From Excoecaria cochinchinensis (taxonomy: Eukaryota; Streptophyta; Magnoliopsida; Malpighiales; Euphorbiaceae), in NCBI GenBank assembly GCA_947683425.1, contig CANTUQ010000119.1, forward strand, positions 2,727,001 through 2,791,000: a stretch of DNA of 64,000 bases, in the 5' to 3' direction. Position numbers and translations under genes: made by a program. Below the pieces are notes generated by a model. It searched no databases. It saw only the letters and a program-made list of their open reading frames with translations, and was not told where the DNA came from. Positions 34,063 through 45,995 of this stretch are shown piece after piece (positions within the stretch are counted from its first letter, which is position 1; every line of letters starts with the position of its first letter).

Positions 34063-34671
34063 CAACTCATGTATGGAAAATGTCTTAATCGGGAGAGCTT
34101 TATGCCTATAGGGCCATTTGCAACTCAAAATTTGCCACAACGATTCACCAATGCTGGCTGGTTTGGATGGTTAGGGTCTATTCTCCTTAAACAAAGTCTT
34201 CATAATGAGCTTTGTGTAAGGAAAAAGTTGGTATTGGGAGAGTATACTCCCATAGGGGCTGAAAGGAACTCGATCAAACCGTTAGATATATATTAAAAAA
34301 GTATAAATAAATAAATCTTAAAATGCTTAACTCCTTTGCTCCTTGGATTTGTTTGTAATTATGTGAATTTCTTTTATCTTGGCAAGTTGGGTAAATATTT
34401 CTTTTTGTATTGACTTAACTTATGTGGAACTTAACTGCTTGATCACAATTTGGGAACTTTGTGTATTTTCTACTTGAGGGTTTTGCTAAGATTGTTCATA
34501 GTTTGTGTGAGATGGTGAGACCTTTCTATGACGTGTTGGCTATGTAGCATGTGTCAGTTTAGCTCTTTGAGCCATAATTCTAATAGTTGTGATTGATTGA
34601 GTTTGGATTTTGATAGAGGAACAAGTTATTGAGTTCTACGTCCTCAAGCAAAGGTTTAATGTGGGGGAATT
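34063..34671 (+). mobile_element. Athila-type internal 3' end with polypurine tract
   Basis: No known protein domain; a 75-codon ORF at 34069-34296 is not recognised. The end (gcaaaggtttaatgtggggg then aattt, 34647-34672) has the form of the Athila 3' end, where a tggggg polypurine tract stands directly before the LTR. The join to the Tat pol remnant at about 34062 is abrupt. Confidence 0.5.
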
Positions 34672-35270
34672 TGTTAATATGTATATTTTACATATTTCTA
34701 ATTGAACTTTTTGATAAATTAATTGGTCTTCTATTGTGGATATTCGTTCATTTGCACAACATTTGTGATTTTGATAGGTTTATACGTTGAAGATTGAAAA
34801 ATAAGATTCTTGGAAGTTATTACCGTTAGTTTTGGAATTCTACAACTGCCCCGTAGAGTAAGCTATGGGCATGAGCTATGTTATAAGAACTGTCAGACTT
34901 GGGTGAAAATAATGGTCTTTTAAGCTAACTTCCAGCAGTTATTTCCTGATTTTTAAGAGCTACTGGGAATATTGCCTTGATTTGGGATTAATTTAGGAAG
35001 AAAATGATGTAATTAAATTTAGAATTAATTTCCTTTTTATTTTATTATTATGCAATCTCCTATGGGAGGTAGAACTCTAAGGAGAAAAATCGAGATTTTT
35101 GACAACTAAGTTCATCAATTTTCACTCTAACTTTCTAGTCATTCTTCTTCTCTTTCCTTGCGATTTATGGAAGATAATTCATGGCTGAATTTATTATCTT
35201 GATTGAAGGATAATCGATACATTTCTATTCCATAGTTTTTCATTTTTGCAATGCACATATGAAAATTTTA
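34672..35270 (+). mobile_element. Athila-type LTR, start and body
   Basis: Starts tgttaatatgtatattttac after the polypurine tract. It holds phrases common in Athila LTRs near the end (gatttatggaagataattcatggctgaa around 35160-35190, then gattgaaggataatcgat). The right end is not clear; it fades near 35270. No gene. Confidence 0.5.
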
Positions 35271-35379
35271 TATTTATTGACATTACATTATAAAAGTGTG
35301 ATATTTTTAATAATTTTTTGAATTTATTTTTTTATTGTACTTTTTGTATATGTATGCAAATTAAATTACAATTGATTGT

Positions 35380-35455
35380 ACGATAATAGATTGGATAATG
35401 AATCAGATGAAGAGCTACAAGAATAATACATAAGAGAAATTATAAGAGAAGACAA
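35380..35455 (+). pseudogene. Possible coding remnant before the Athila-like LTR
   Basis: One frame reads DNRLDNESDEELQE, a stop, then YIREIIREDN up to the LTR border at 35455. Across the whole 26-kb nested insertion, 61526-61588 reads DTEFDELILITTKIIIHHHN in a frame that would follow. The acidic start and the FDELILI box recall the N-terminus of plant PIF/Harbinger-type transposase-derived proteins, but this is a weak guess from very short segments. Confidence 0.25.
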
Positions 35456-35834
35456 TGATCGGACTTTGGCAAGTGCACCAAATCGACAAGTAATATATAA
35501 CAAGAAAATTTATGACCCGAAGATACCGTACCCAAGGGAAAGGGATTCGAGAAAAAGGTTGTTAAAATTATGCTAAAGAATTCCCAATATTTTTTGAAGT
35601 TTTTGGCTAAAATAACAATAAGAGCAATTAAAACAATTTAACTAAGAAATTAGAAAATTGGATTAAAGAAACTACAAACTGATGCAACAGAAACTTAAGA
35701 TAAAGAAAACAGATCTAACTCAAATTGATTAAAAACTTTGCCAAGGAATCGCCATTCTCCTCAATATTACCATGCAATAAACCTCATACAAAACTCACAT
35801 ATACTAACAGTTGACAACCCAACTAAACCCAAGC

Positions 35835-36130
35835 CTACCATTCCGGACTCAGCTATTCTACTCAATACACCTACCATTCTGGACTGAGCATATTGAATAG
35901 CATAAACATAGGTTATTCGATCCTAGGCTTAGACAACCTACCATTTCGAACTTATATATCTAAAACCCATTCATCCTTCACTATTCTGAACCTATTAACA
36001 TCAGCAACTAAAGATCAAGCTACCATTCCGGACTCACTTGACAGATAGATGAAGAAAATCAACAGAACATAGCATGTATATGAACAATCATCAAATCCAT
36101 TCATTCAGACCACCATTCTGGACTAAATCC
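35835..36130. repeat. Repeated taccattccggactcag words in family E LTR
   Basis: Six or so copies of ctaccattccggactcag or close variants, irregularly spaced by 40-70 bases. The plus-strand LTR has the reverse complement series (ctgagtccagaatggtagg) at 42888-43170. A conserved but irregular motif rather than a simple tandem array. Confidence 0.75.
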
Positions 36131-38915
36131 AAATAAAGCATTTGATTCATACTCATACAGATAAATATCAAGAATGATGAAACTGAACAACATGCATAAA
36201 TCATTAAATAACAGAGTATTACATAGGTATTAGGGATTCAAAGAATCCCTTAGCAAGTAAAAGTCTACTCACCTCTCATTGTAGCTAATACTGAAATAAA
36301 AGGAATGAAATTGGAAATGTAACACTCTTATACCTTATGTACACTAATACGAATACTGGTACAGCAACCGGATAATCGGATGCTACAAGAGACAGTTCAG
36401 TAAAAAAAAATTTCGCGTTCAAACATCAATTATACTCATAAGAAAATAATAACAATAATAAAGTAGTCCACAAATAATACTGTTTGCAAATTCCATATCT
36501 AACATCTCTATGATCCATAAACCTTATAGTCCACTGAAAATCGTATACATGCCATACCTATGCTCACATATCTGCATTTGTTCCTCGTCTCGATTGTCAA
36601 TGATATCCCGGCCACTTAACAACTTCCTACATTCGCAACCTGCGTGCAGCAACAACACTACGCGCTGAGCATTGAGATGCCCAGTAGTGGATACATATCC
36701 TAAATTTTCCACACTAATACAATATGCATGCACACATAAGCATTTTTCTTTATTCCAATTATTTGAACATTAATTTCTGAGTCTTTTAAACAGTTATTAC
36801 ATATTTTTACTTTAATCATTTATCTTTTACCTTTGTCATTATTACAGCAATCCCAATTATCATTATTATTGCTATTATTACACTGTTAACTTTACAATTT
36901 ACCATTACATTCCGTCAGTTAATCTGAGGACCAGTTAGTGATAGTTTTGCAAATATTTTATAAATGTGTCCATTTGTTTTTCTTTACTTGCTTATAACTT
37001 GTTTACATTAATTGCAGTTATAGTTACATATTTCATTACATTTCCTACTATATTCTAATCAACTACCTATCTTATTATACACTTGCTTTGTCTATACTAT
37101 TTCTTAATATACTAGCTTATTTGAGTACTTAATATTTTCATTTTTATTCTCCTAATTTTATACATAATTTCTATTGACATTAACTGATTACTTTCTATTA
37201 TTAACTGTCTTGAATAACTTTTATCATTACCAAGGCTAACAATAATATTATTATAACAGTACTTGCATTACTCATATTGTTAAATTTTATCTTTAGGTCA
37301 GTTATTATTATTATTCTATTAGCTTATAGCATTTTATAGTTAGACTTAAATCCTTTCATACCCATAAATATATCACTGACATTCTCATGTGGCCCTTATA
37401 ATTAATTTACCATATTACTAACATTATACAACTTGATCCATTATTAATTAACATTATTACTTATATTCTTATGTCCATTTATTATACTATACATTTATAT
37501 TACCTTTTTCATGAACATTATGGTGATACCCACCTAATCCTTAGCAATTTCACTTACCAATTTGTCCATGCTATTAACTAGTTTACCTGATGAAATTTAC
37601 ACATACAATAGTTTAGGAGCATTAGATCTTCATTGTTAACATTAATTTCTATTAACATTATTTGCATTAGCATAACATAAACAATATTATTATTCTTATT
37701 ATTAACAAACCATTGATTTCCCACTAACATTTTATTATTCAATTAATATTCATATTATCTGTAAATTATATTTAATCCCTTAATTTAGGTTTATATTACC
37801 AATTTACCGTTTTACCCTTCACTGTCCACTTATTTACATTAATACCGTTAGTTAACTTATTATTATTCTTATTTCATTATCTAACATGCAATAATATTCT
37901 TAATGTCAATTAAGGAAATAAACATATATAGTGCACATAAAATTACATATTTATATTTAGGTCCCTTAACTATGGTATAATTGCAATTAGGTCCTCATAT
38001 TATATCATATTTACATCTAGGTCCTTTAACTATGCCATATTTACACTTAGGTCCTCAACATTTTTAATAATTCCAATTATGTCCTTATCTTTTCCAATTA
38101 TCCCATATACGTCCCTACTTTTTCAATAATTCCATATACGTCCCTTCTTTGCCACTTTTATACTAAATTACCATTTTATCTCTATATTTTGGCTTAATTA
38201 CAAAATTACCCTTATGTTTACACTTTTTACCTAATTTAAACCTCTACTAAGTGTAAATTTACCATTTTGCCCATAACTTCCTCATATTTACCATTTAAAA
38301 CCTAAACATGGCAAAATTACAATTTAATTCTCAAACTTTCTCCACAATTACAAAAATGCCATTATTTTATTCTTTTTACCTTTTTAACCATTATTTAACA
38401 TGCAAATTACCGTTATGCCCTCATACTACCAATTTCATGCCAAATTATATTTTAGTCCCTTAAAGTGACCAACTTTCATATTTAACCAATTAATTACATT
38501 TTTGCCCTCATTAACCTTTATTAACCTATTTATGGTCAAAATTACCATCATGTCCTCAAAACTTTTTATTTATTCCAATTAAGTCCATTTTTCATACAAG
38601 TATCATTTTAATCACAACTTAAACATTTTAAGCTCATTTTTACCAAATTGCCCCCTATACAAAACTGGCAGACATTTATGGTCAGGATAAATAAGATGTG
38701 AAGCCGATAGGTTCAATACAGAATAGAGGGACCCCGTGGGACCACCCTTATAGGTTTAATATAGAATAGAGGGACCCCGTAGGACCACCCCTGTAATATA
38801 GACAACAGAAATACAGATGAACATTGTATTAAGACAGAATAATATACAGAATAGGACCGTTATTGGCCAATAATAAGTGAGACGTCATGCTCACACCCGC
38901 GGTCTTATGTCCTTA

Positions 38916-38925
38916 TGGCTAGCCA
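38916..38925. repeat. TGGCTAGCCA palindrome, family C solo LTR
   Basis: Perfect palindrome, followed in both family C copies by a related ...atatc(c/t)tgaacta...ctac... block. Confidence 0.5.
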
Positions 38926-40238
38926 TCATATCTTGAACTAAACTTGACTATCAGATTACTACATAGGGCATCAAAATTTCACTTTTCACATTTTTAAGTT
39001 ACCTGTCATACTTCTCATGGAATTTCATCATTCTATTCCATTCTTTTCCATACAATTCGATCATTATACATTTAATTTTCATCCATGTGTCATCTCATGC
39101 CATAAAACTCATGAAATCATCATGGTACACATGGATACACATATAAATACAATTCGGCCATGATGTCAATTTTTCACCATTAGTTCTTTTCAACACTTTT
39201 AACATTTATTTAGGTGATTTACATGTCAAATATCATAGCCATGCCATTATTTCACATCAAAATCATATCTTTACATACATTGATCAATTCAACCGACATG
39301 TTCATCATTCATCATAAATTCTTTTCATCACCTTTATCATTCATTTAGGTAGATTACATGTCAATTAACTTATTTATATCATTAGTTTGCATTAAAACAT
39401 ATCAAAATCACATTTTTACTCACTTATTCAATTCGGCCAAAGCACACATCATCCATCATGTGAATTTTTGTTTCTCTAATTCATTCCATTAGCTAGATTA
39501 CATGTTAGTTTATCTAGTTATATAATTAAGTCACATTAAAACACATAAAAATCTCATTTTTACCTATATATACTATTCGACCCACATGTTATCCATGGTA
39601 TATTTTTAATTTTTTTTTTATTTTAATCATTCAAAATATCATTTTTAACCTTTTTAAATATGACTATATGGTTTGATTCAATTAAACATGCATATTTCAC
39701 ATACTTTATGTTTAAACATAACTAAAAATCATACTTTCAACATGGAAAAAGGAGGATATTGTATCCACTAACCTATTTTCTTGTTCTTCACATCTTAAAC
39801 ATGATTTTTATGTCTTTTCTCCTTCAAAAACCACCACCTCCATTGATTTCCTCAAGTTGCCGAATATACAATCCAAAGAAATCATCATGAATTTTCTTTA
39901 TTTTTGCAATATATTTACATAAATATCATCTATATATCCTAAAATACCTATTGGAACCTTTAAACCAATTTAAAAATATCAACTTTACATACCTCAATTT
40001 GATACGTAAACTCTTTCACTTATTTTCTCCCACTTCTTCCACTTAAAATAAACTCTAATCACCACCATCAGATTTTATAGAGGCTAAAATTTGCTTAGGA
40101 GGCTTGGATTTGGGGAGAGATGAAGAGAGAATTGAAGAAAATTGAGAAAGAATCAAGATAAACAATTATGCCTTATGGAGTAGGAAGAGAGCTGCTTGAA
40201 TTCTAGAGATTTCTCTAGAGAAATCTGATATTCCAGCC

Positions 40239-40247
40239 TTTATATAG
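40239..40247 (-). promoter_or_regulatory. TATA box of family C solo LTR
   Basis: Minus strand gctatataaagg, about 990 bases inside the LTR's sense start. A purine-rich leader with two ctctagagaa words follows, as in the copy at 2590-2640. Confidence 0.6.
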
Positions 40248-41152
40248 CCTCTCCTAATGGGCCAAATCATGGGCCAATCAATTGGGCCAAACCAAAAGCC
40301 CATTTATGTAATTTAAACCCATTTTCCAACCAAAAATAATTTCTCTCACTTTCCAAATTCAATTCTTCCCAAAATAAATTTCATAATTCTTAAAATATAT
40401 AATTTAGCCTCCATGTAAAATTTCAACTCAATTGGAAATCATTTTTCGTTCCGATAATTTCTTACCAATCCAATAACTCAATTTTTTGTCTCACCGTAAA
40501 ATTTATTTTTTATTACCATTTAATTCTCCATAATATTTCAAGCAAGTCCATACTTTCAAATACTTTTTCTGAGATTCATAACTCCATTTAGAGTCCGGTC
40601 AAATTTTGGTCAAAGCAGTCAAACCAAAGTCAATTGGTCCGATCCGTCCGGTTCACTGGTTGAACCGGTTTGGTTAAATTTTCATCCTTGACCTTATTTT
40701 TAGTCTTTATAACTTATTTGACCTTGGTTCTATTTTAATCAGGGTTCATTTTTGGTCTGGTTCAATTAAACCGGTCCGATTCACCAATTTTTCAGTGTCA
40801 CCATAAAATTACTTTTTTACTACCAAAATGTACTACACACTATTCTGAGTCTATTTATACCTTTAGAAAATTTTTCAGAGGTTATTTACTATTTTTAAGG
40901 CCTTGGTCAAATTTCAGTCAAACCTAGTTACTATTTGAATCGAATCAGAGGCTTTTCTTCAATTTGACTTTCGGGTACCTATTTGACCTCATTTTCACTC
41001 CAAATTATACCACGGACTCCTTATAACCGGTATTTTCCAATGGTCTAATAAAATATTTTTTATTACTGGCTTTTCAGGAGGTCACCCATCAAGGAGTTTT
41101 CTGGCCTGAGCACATTTAACCTTCCTTCTCCACTATCTTTTACAGCACACTT

Positions 41153-41757
41153 ACTAATATTTTCACACGAAATTCATACTATAAACTCTACATAATCCAC
41201 TGGTCACTACTAACTCGGTGTTCAGGTTATTACAGGAAATACCTATTGAATAACTCAAATTTGAATGTCTTACAGTATTAAACTTGTTCTTCAATAGTAC
41301 ATCAAAAGCTATAAATGATAAACCTAAAATCTAAAGTAAAAACAATAGCTAAAATAATTACAAATCAATGGAAACTAGACTAAAATACTAAAAAAATGTT
41401 TAGATCTAGAAAAATGAGAGAAAAAGTTAAAAATAAAGTTTTTAAAGAAAAATCACTAATATTTTCACACGAAATTCATACTATAAACTCTACAGAATCC
41501 ACTGATCACTACTAAATCGGTGTTCAGGTTATTACAGGAAATACCTATTGAATAACTCAAATTTGAATGTCTTACAGTATTAAAGTTGTTCTTCAATAGT
41601 AAATCAAAAGCTATAAATGATAAACCTAAAATCTAAAGTAAAAACAATAGCTAAAATAATTACAAATCAATGGAAACTATACTAAAATACTAAAAAAAAT
41701 GTTTAGATCTAGAAAAATGAGAGAAAAAGTTAAAAATAAAGTTTTTAAAGAAAAATC
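41153..41757. repeat. 302-bp tandem duplication across an LTR junction
   Basis: Unit 1 is 41153-41454 and unit 2 is 41455-41757. Each holds the last 82 bases of the family C solo LTR, its ggaaa duplication and ~215 bases of the family E LTR. The units differ by about seven bases. The duplication must have happened after the solo LTR's parent element had inserted. Confidence 0.95.
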
Positions 41758-41801
41758 AATCACAAATAAAATGAAATTACAGGGTTAAATAGCAAACAAA
41801 T

Positions 41802-41975
41802 TGCACGATGGGGAGAATTCCTACCCGTCGTGTAGAGATAGTTATAACTGACATTTGATGGTTACACGGCGAGGAAACATTTATGCCCATCGTGCAAAGT
41901 GCTTATATTTTTGCAACTTTGCAAAAACCTTCAGTTTACACAGCAGGGAGGATTTTATGCCCGTCGTTTAAAATG
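41802..41975. repeat. Palindromic modules, family E LTR (middle piece)
   Basis: gcacgatggggag..ctacccgtcgtgtag, acacggcgaggaa..gcccatcgtgca and acacagcagggag..gcccgtcgtt are three imperfect hairpins 30-45 bases long. The same series goes on at 61196-61365 after the insertion of LTR D. Confidence 0.8.
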
Positions 41976-42060
41976 CTACTGGATGGCATCTTACTGGAAT
42001 CTTTCAATCTATGTAAGGACCCAAAATACACCCTAACAGTAATAAGGCATGATTAGGGGT

Positions 42061-43495
42061 TGATAAGTCCACTTTTGTGTTTCGTTTTGTGTGATTTTTA
42101 AGAGAATTTTAATGTCTTTAAGTTATTGTTTATGTTTATTTTGGTCTAAATTTTATTGGATTCAAGTTCAGATGACTTAATGAGATTTTGTTTTTATTTT
42201 TGAAGGAAATTGATGTTTCACATGGTGGTCAACACATCCTAACCACCGTGTGGTCGTGCAAGCTGTAAAAATTGTGTGAAAACATTTCACATGGTGGTCA
42301 AGAAATTTTGACCACCGTGTGATAGAAGAGTTGCAGACTTTTAAAGACTTCACACTGTGGTCAAGTTTTTGTGACCACCTTGTTGAATTAAAATTTTACA
42401 AAAATTGAATTAGTAGTATTTCACACGGCGGGCAGGTTTCTGTGACCGCCGTGTGACCTATTGAATATAAAGACCAAAATGTCCATTCTGAACAAAGAGA
42501 CTGGGAGACTTTAGATTTATTTTTAGGGTTTATATTTCTTGTCTTAAATGATTTTCTTAGGCTAGATTTAATTTTAATTTCAGTTTTATTTGTAGATAAT
42601 TTAGAATAATTTAGTTTAGATTTATATTTTGGGATTTAAGAGAGAATTCAAGGTTAAAGAAGAAGGAGCTTCAAGATCTATTTTCTCTCTTATTAAGGGT
42701 GTATTCTAAATTTTAATTTTCTTTATTCAATGATTATATTCTTAATGTTAGAGTAGTTCTTCATGCTTAGGAGTTCTTAAATCGTATTTGTATTTTGGAT
42801 ATTTGTTAATGAATATTTTCATGATTTCTTTTATTCTTCTTGTTTATCTCTGTATGAATATGATTTGAATGTTTTATTTAGATTTAGTCTAGAATGGTGA
42901 TCTGAATGAATGTATTTAATGACTATTGCATACATATGCTTTGTTCTTTTAATATTGGCATCCATATTTCTAGCTGAGTCTGAAATGGTAGGTTGGTTTG
43001 TGGCTGTTAATGTTATTAGGCTCCAAATTGTGGGGAATAGATGGGTTTGAGATAGCTGAGTCCAGAATGGTAGGTTGTCTTGAACCTATGATTTTGTAAC
43101 CGGTGCTTATGCTAATCTTTGCACTGAGTTCGAAATGGTAAGCGTATTGATTAGAATTGCTGAGTGCGAAATGGTAGGCTTGGGTATAGATAGGTTGTCC
43201 ACAATTACATGTTTGTGTTGTTTTACCTGTTTCCAATTGCAAATTATGAGGATAGAATCTCCTAAGCATCCAATTTGCCCTTGTTTGATTTCTTGATGAA
43301 TGTTTTTATATTTAATTGGTAGTTTATAATTTTATTTTCCTACTTAGCTTAGAACTTCCTACCAAACAACTTGGGGACATCTCAGATTAATTCCACTCAA
43401 CCATAAATATTTAGTTTAACAATCCTCTATTCATTGGTCTTAATTATACTCGCTATATTACTTGTCGATTCAGTACACTTACTGAAAAACAATCA
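42061..43495 (+). mobile_element. Athila-like 5' LTR (family E, plus strand)
   Basis: 1435 bases from tgataagtcc to aacaatca, followed by a tggtgccgttgtcgagga primer-binding site (43502-43519). It is inserted 49 bases into LTR D. Contains palindromic modules (42216-42460) and ctgagtccagaatggtagg words (42888-43170). The 3' LTR is missing because the internal region breaks at about 44061. Confidence 0.8.
42216..42460. repeat. Palindromic modules CACACGGCGG/CCGCCGTGTG
   Basis: Four modules: ttcacatggtggtcaa..aaccaccgtgtgg, ttcacatggtggtcaa..gaccaccgtgtgat, ttcacactgtggtcaa..gaccaccttgttg and ttcacacggcgggcag..gaccgccgtgtgac. The period is about 68 bases. Each is a hairpin with 10-12-base arms and a loop of about 12 bases. 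Confidence 0.9.
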
Positions 43496-43501
43496 AGTTT
43501 T

Positions 43502-43519
43502 TGGTGCCGTTGTCGAGGA
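43502..43519 (+). other. Primer-binding site, tRNA-Asp type
   Basis: tggtgccgttgtcgagga differs at three bases from TGGCGCCGTTGCCGGGGA, the primer-binding site of Athila elements (complement of tRNA-Asp 3' end). Two of the three are C to T and one is G to A. It fixes the plus orientation of the LTR before it. Confidence 0.85.
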
Positions 43520-43630
43520 TAAGCGGTGTTGTTTGTCAAATATCTTTAGTTGAGTTAGTCTGAGATTTTTATTTTTCTTTATTTTGATTTAGTGTTTATC
43601 TTTGCAGGAAGGTTTTGAAGAATTTTCAAA

Positions 43631-44060
43631 ATGATGCAGGATAATGTCCAAGATAATGAGTTGGTTCTTTTGCGACTAGAAATGAGTGATCTGACAAGGG
43701 AAATGCAAGAATTAAAACAATTGTGTGCACCTTCAGCAGTCTCTTTTACACCTTCGTTTGAAGATCCTCACTCTCCATGGATATCGCAAGAGTCTGACAC
43801 CTCCAAAATCAAAGTCCTTCTAGACTACGTAGAGAGTTAAGAAAAGCAATTTCAAGCAAAGAAGGAAGAGTGGAAGACTACAATTAGTTATCAATAGGAT
43901 AAGATTAGAAATCAAGAGAAGTTATTGAGGAGTCAAGAATTGGGGATCCAAAATTTGAAGTCTAAGCTTGAATACTTAATTGTCTCTTCGGGTAATCAAA
44001 GTGATGGTGGAGAATTAAGTCATGCACCTATGGTAGTTACAACAGATTTAGATGATTTCG
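43631..44060 (+). pseudogene. Athila-like 5' internal ORF, coiled coil, truncated
   Basis: From ATG 43631 one frame runs to the break at 44061 with two stops (43838-43840 and near 43896). It starts MMQDNVQDNELVLLRLEMSD and continues with Lys/Glu-rich helix segments such as EKQFQAKKEEWKTTI and EKLLRSQELGIQNLKSKLEY. It is charged and coiled-coil-like, about 140 codons, located 110 bases behind the primer-binding site where the first ORF of the element is expected. I do not recognise a domain. It ends where an unrelated minus-strand LTR fragment begins. Confidence 0.45.
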
Positions 44061-44061
44061 A

Positions 44062-45781
44062 GGACGGGTTGCATGCCTATCTATCCACGACCCGACTTTT
44101 GCAGGCTAATTAATTATTTAATCCAATTGTTCACATTGTCATATTAAATAATATTCGTATAAATTACTTCACAGAATAATTCCATACATATATGGACTAT
44201 TAGACAGGCCTTCATAACATTATTTAATTCATATAACATAATTCATAGCATTTATTGAAATACAAGTCAGAGTATACAAAAAATAAACAAAACAGAAGTG
44301 ACCGACGGCCGTGACTCATTGAGGGACGGCCGTCGCTCAACACATGTGCCCGTCCCTAGCAAAAACCATGCCTGAGGAACGTCCAACTCCTCACATCCGC
44401 CCATCCCTAGAAATGTAATGCCTGAGGGATGGCCATGACTCACCACATCTGCCCGTCTCTGGTAAAGTAATGCCTGAGAGACGGCTGTGACTCACTGCAT
44501 CCACCTATCCTTGGCAAAGTAACGCTTGAGGGACAGTTCAAAAACTTAGAAACCATTCATTTACACAAATAGGATGCAATCTCAACTTGCACAGTTAGAA
44601 ATACTAAGCAAACCTCATTTTTAGCCAAAGTGGTCTCATAACAATTGATCCTTAAGATGTTAACCTTCTAATGGTATAAATTTTAGGTCATTTGGAGCTG
44701 TACCCAAGGAGTTATGGCTTTAGAAGCACACACTACTCCATAGACCCTCTTAAAGCAAAAGGCTAATGTTTTGGACACTTTTGGGGATCTTAGAGCTAGA
44801 ATTAGCACATGGCCATTTCTTAAACATTTGTAGGCATGGATGTCTCGGTACTAACTCAACTAGAATCATGTAATTTGGACTTCTAAAACTTGACCTATAA
44901 CCAAAACAACCACCAAAGGTCAAACTGAATTTCTGGGTAGAGTTTCCATTTGAAACTCAACATACCCCAAAACAACCCATTCCACACAAACAACCACAAT
45001 TACTCAAGCAAATTTATCACAAATCATTTATATACACTTTAAAACATACAATTCATTATCATACACCCAATAGCACATAAATTCCCAAACTTTTTTCCCT
45101 ATTGCACTTCTTTACTTCAATTGACTCTTCCTTCACCTACTTTCTCTTTTTTCTTTGCTCCACTAGCCTTTTCCACTACAAATCATATTTTAAATTTTAG
45201 AATTACAATAATACATCATAATTCCAATTTCCAAACCCATGAGGAGAAAGGAAAAAATCACACCAAAATTCTTACCTTAAACTTGCAAGAACACTAGAAT
45301 TACTTGGCTAACTTGAAGCACACTTGAGTAACACTTTAATGGAGGATTTGTGTGTATGAACTCAGAAAAAGAAGGAGAAGAAGAAAATATAGAATTCCTT
45401 TTCCCTTGAATGGCCAGCCAAACATAGATTGAATATAGCCACAATCTCACCTCTTTATTCCTTTATATATGTTCATGAAAATGCATTGGTGGGTCAATCT
45501 TAAAACAACACGTGCATTCCATTCACACACATACACACACCTAATCATGCTTTGTATAATTAATCCAACTTTAATTTAATTAATCTCTCACTTTTCATCT
45601 AATCGCATAATATATCATTTAATTACTTAACTATTTCATTTCTGCAATTAACTCCATCTTAAACTTTTCAATTAAAATTGGTAAAGTCCCCAACACATAT
45701 ACTTAACCATTTACATAACTTAGGCCACTCTCGTACCCTAAAGGTATGTAATACGACTAGGGTACAAGTTGGGGCCTTACA
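44062..45781 (-). mobile_element. LTR fragment (minus), left end lost
   Basis: Right end ggggccttaca at 45781. On the minus strand it starts TGTAAGGCCCCAACTTGTAC, near the starts of LTR D and of the LTR at 3329-5934. The left edge cuts into ttgcatgcctatctatcc (44068-44085), the TAGGCATGCCTA block, so the promoter-distal part is gone. It keeps a donor-like TTAAG|GTAAGA (GT at 45274-45275) and GC palindromes at 44300-44530. The junction with the Athila internal region shows no TSD, so a deletion or recombination made it. Confidence 0.7.
44300..44530. repeat. GACGGCCGT-type array in minus LTR fragment
   Basis: About five units of ~60 bases, with words like gacggccgtgactcattgag, gcccgtccctagcaaa and atgcctgagggatggcc. 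The first (gacggccgtcg) is a near-perfect palindrome, and the others have decayed at CG steps. Confidence 0.75.
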
Positions 45782-45986
45782 TTATTCTCTTTCTCTCCTT
45801 ATTTCATGCATCAAGATGGCATAACAAGGGCTTTAGTAGATTAAGCTAAATTTACGAGCAAATAAGATGAGTCCTAGTTAATTCTTCCTTTCTTCTTCTC
45901 TGCTATTTTTATTGAGGATAGATTTGAATGTTGATGAGGAAGTTAAGATTTGAATGTTGATGAGGAAGTTAACGTGGGGATCTTGA

Positions 45987-45995
45987 TATATATAG
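45987..45995 (+). promoter_or_regulatory. TATA box of LTR D
   Basis: tatatatag, followed by a purine-rich leader (aaaggaaaggagaagaag). It lies about 255 bases into the LTR when the Athila piece is taken out. Just before it, gatttgaatgttgatgaggaagtta is duplicated in tandem (45922-45972). Confidence 0.55.

Larger units (their letters stand above)
36318..41234 (-). mobile_element. Giant solo LTR (family C, 4.9 kb), TSD ggaaa
   Basis: Runs from tgtaacactc to caggttattaca with a perfect duplication ggaaa (36313-36317 and 41235-41239). It has no coding capacity and no internal domain. The minus strand holds a TATA box (40239-40247), a leader, a donor-like ATAG|GTTAGT (GT at 39771-39772) and a TGGCTAGCCA palindrome (38916-38925). 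From about 37780 to 38660 there is a degenerate string of words like aattaccattttgccc and aggtcc(c/t)t. The 1-3328 LTR is the same family. At 4917 bases it is unusually long for a plant LTR. Confidence 0.9.

Noticed and set aside
34069..34296. 75-codon ORF between the Tat and Athila remnants
   Set aside because: No recognised motif; it crosses a probable junction near 34062. Left as part of the Athila-type 3' region.
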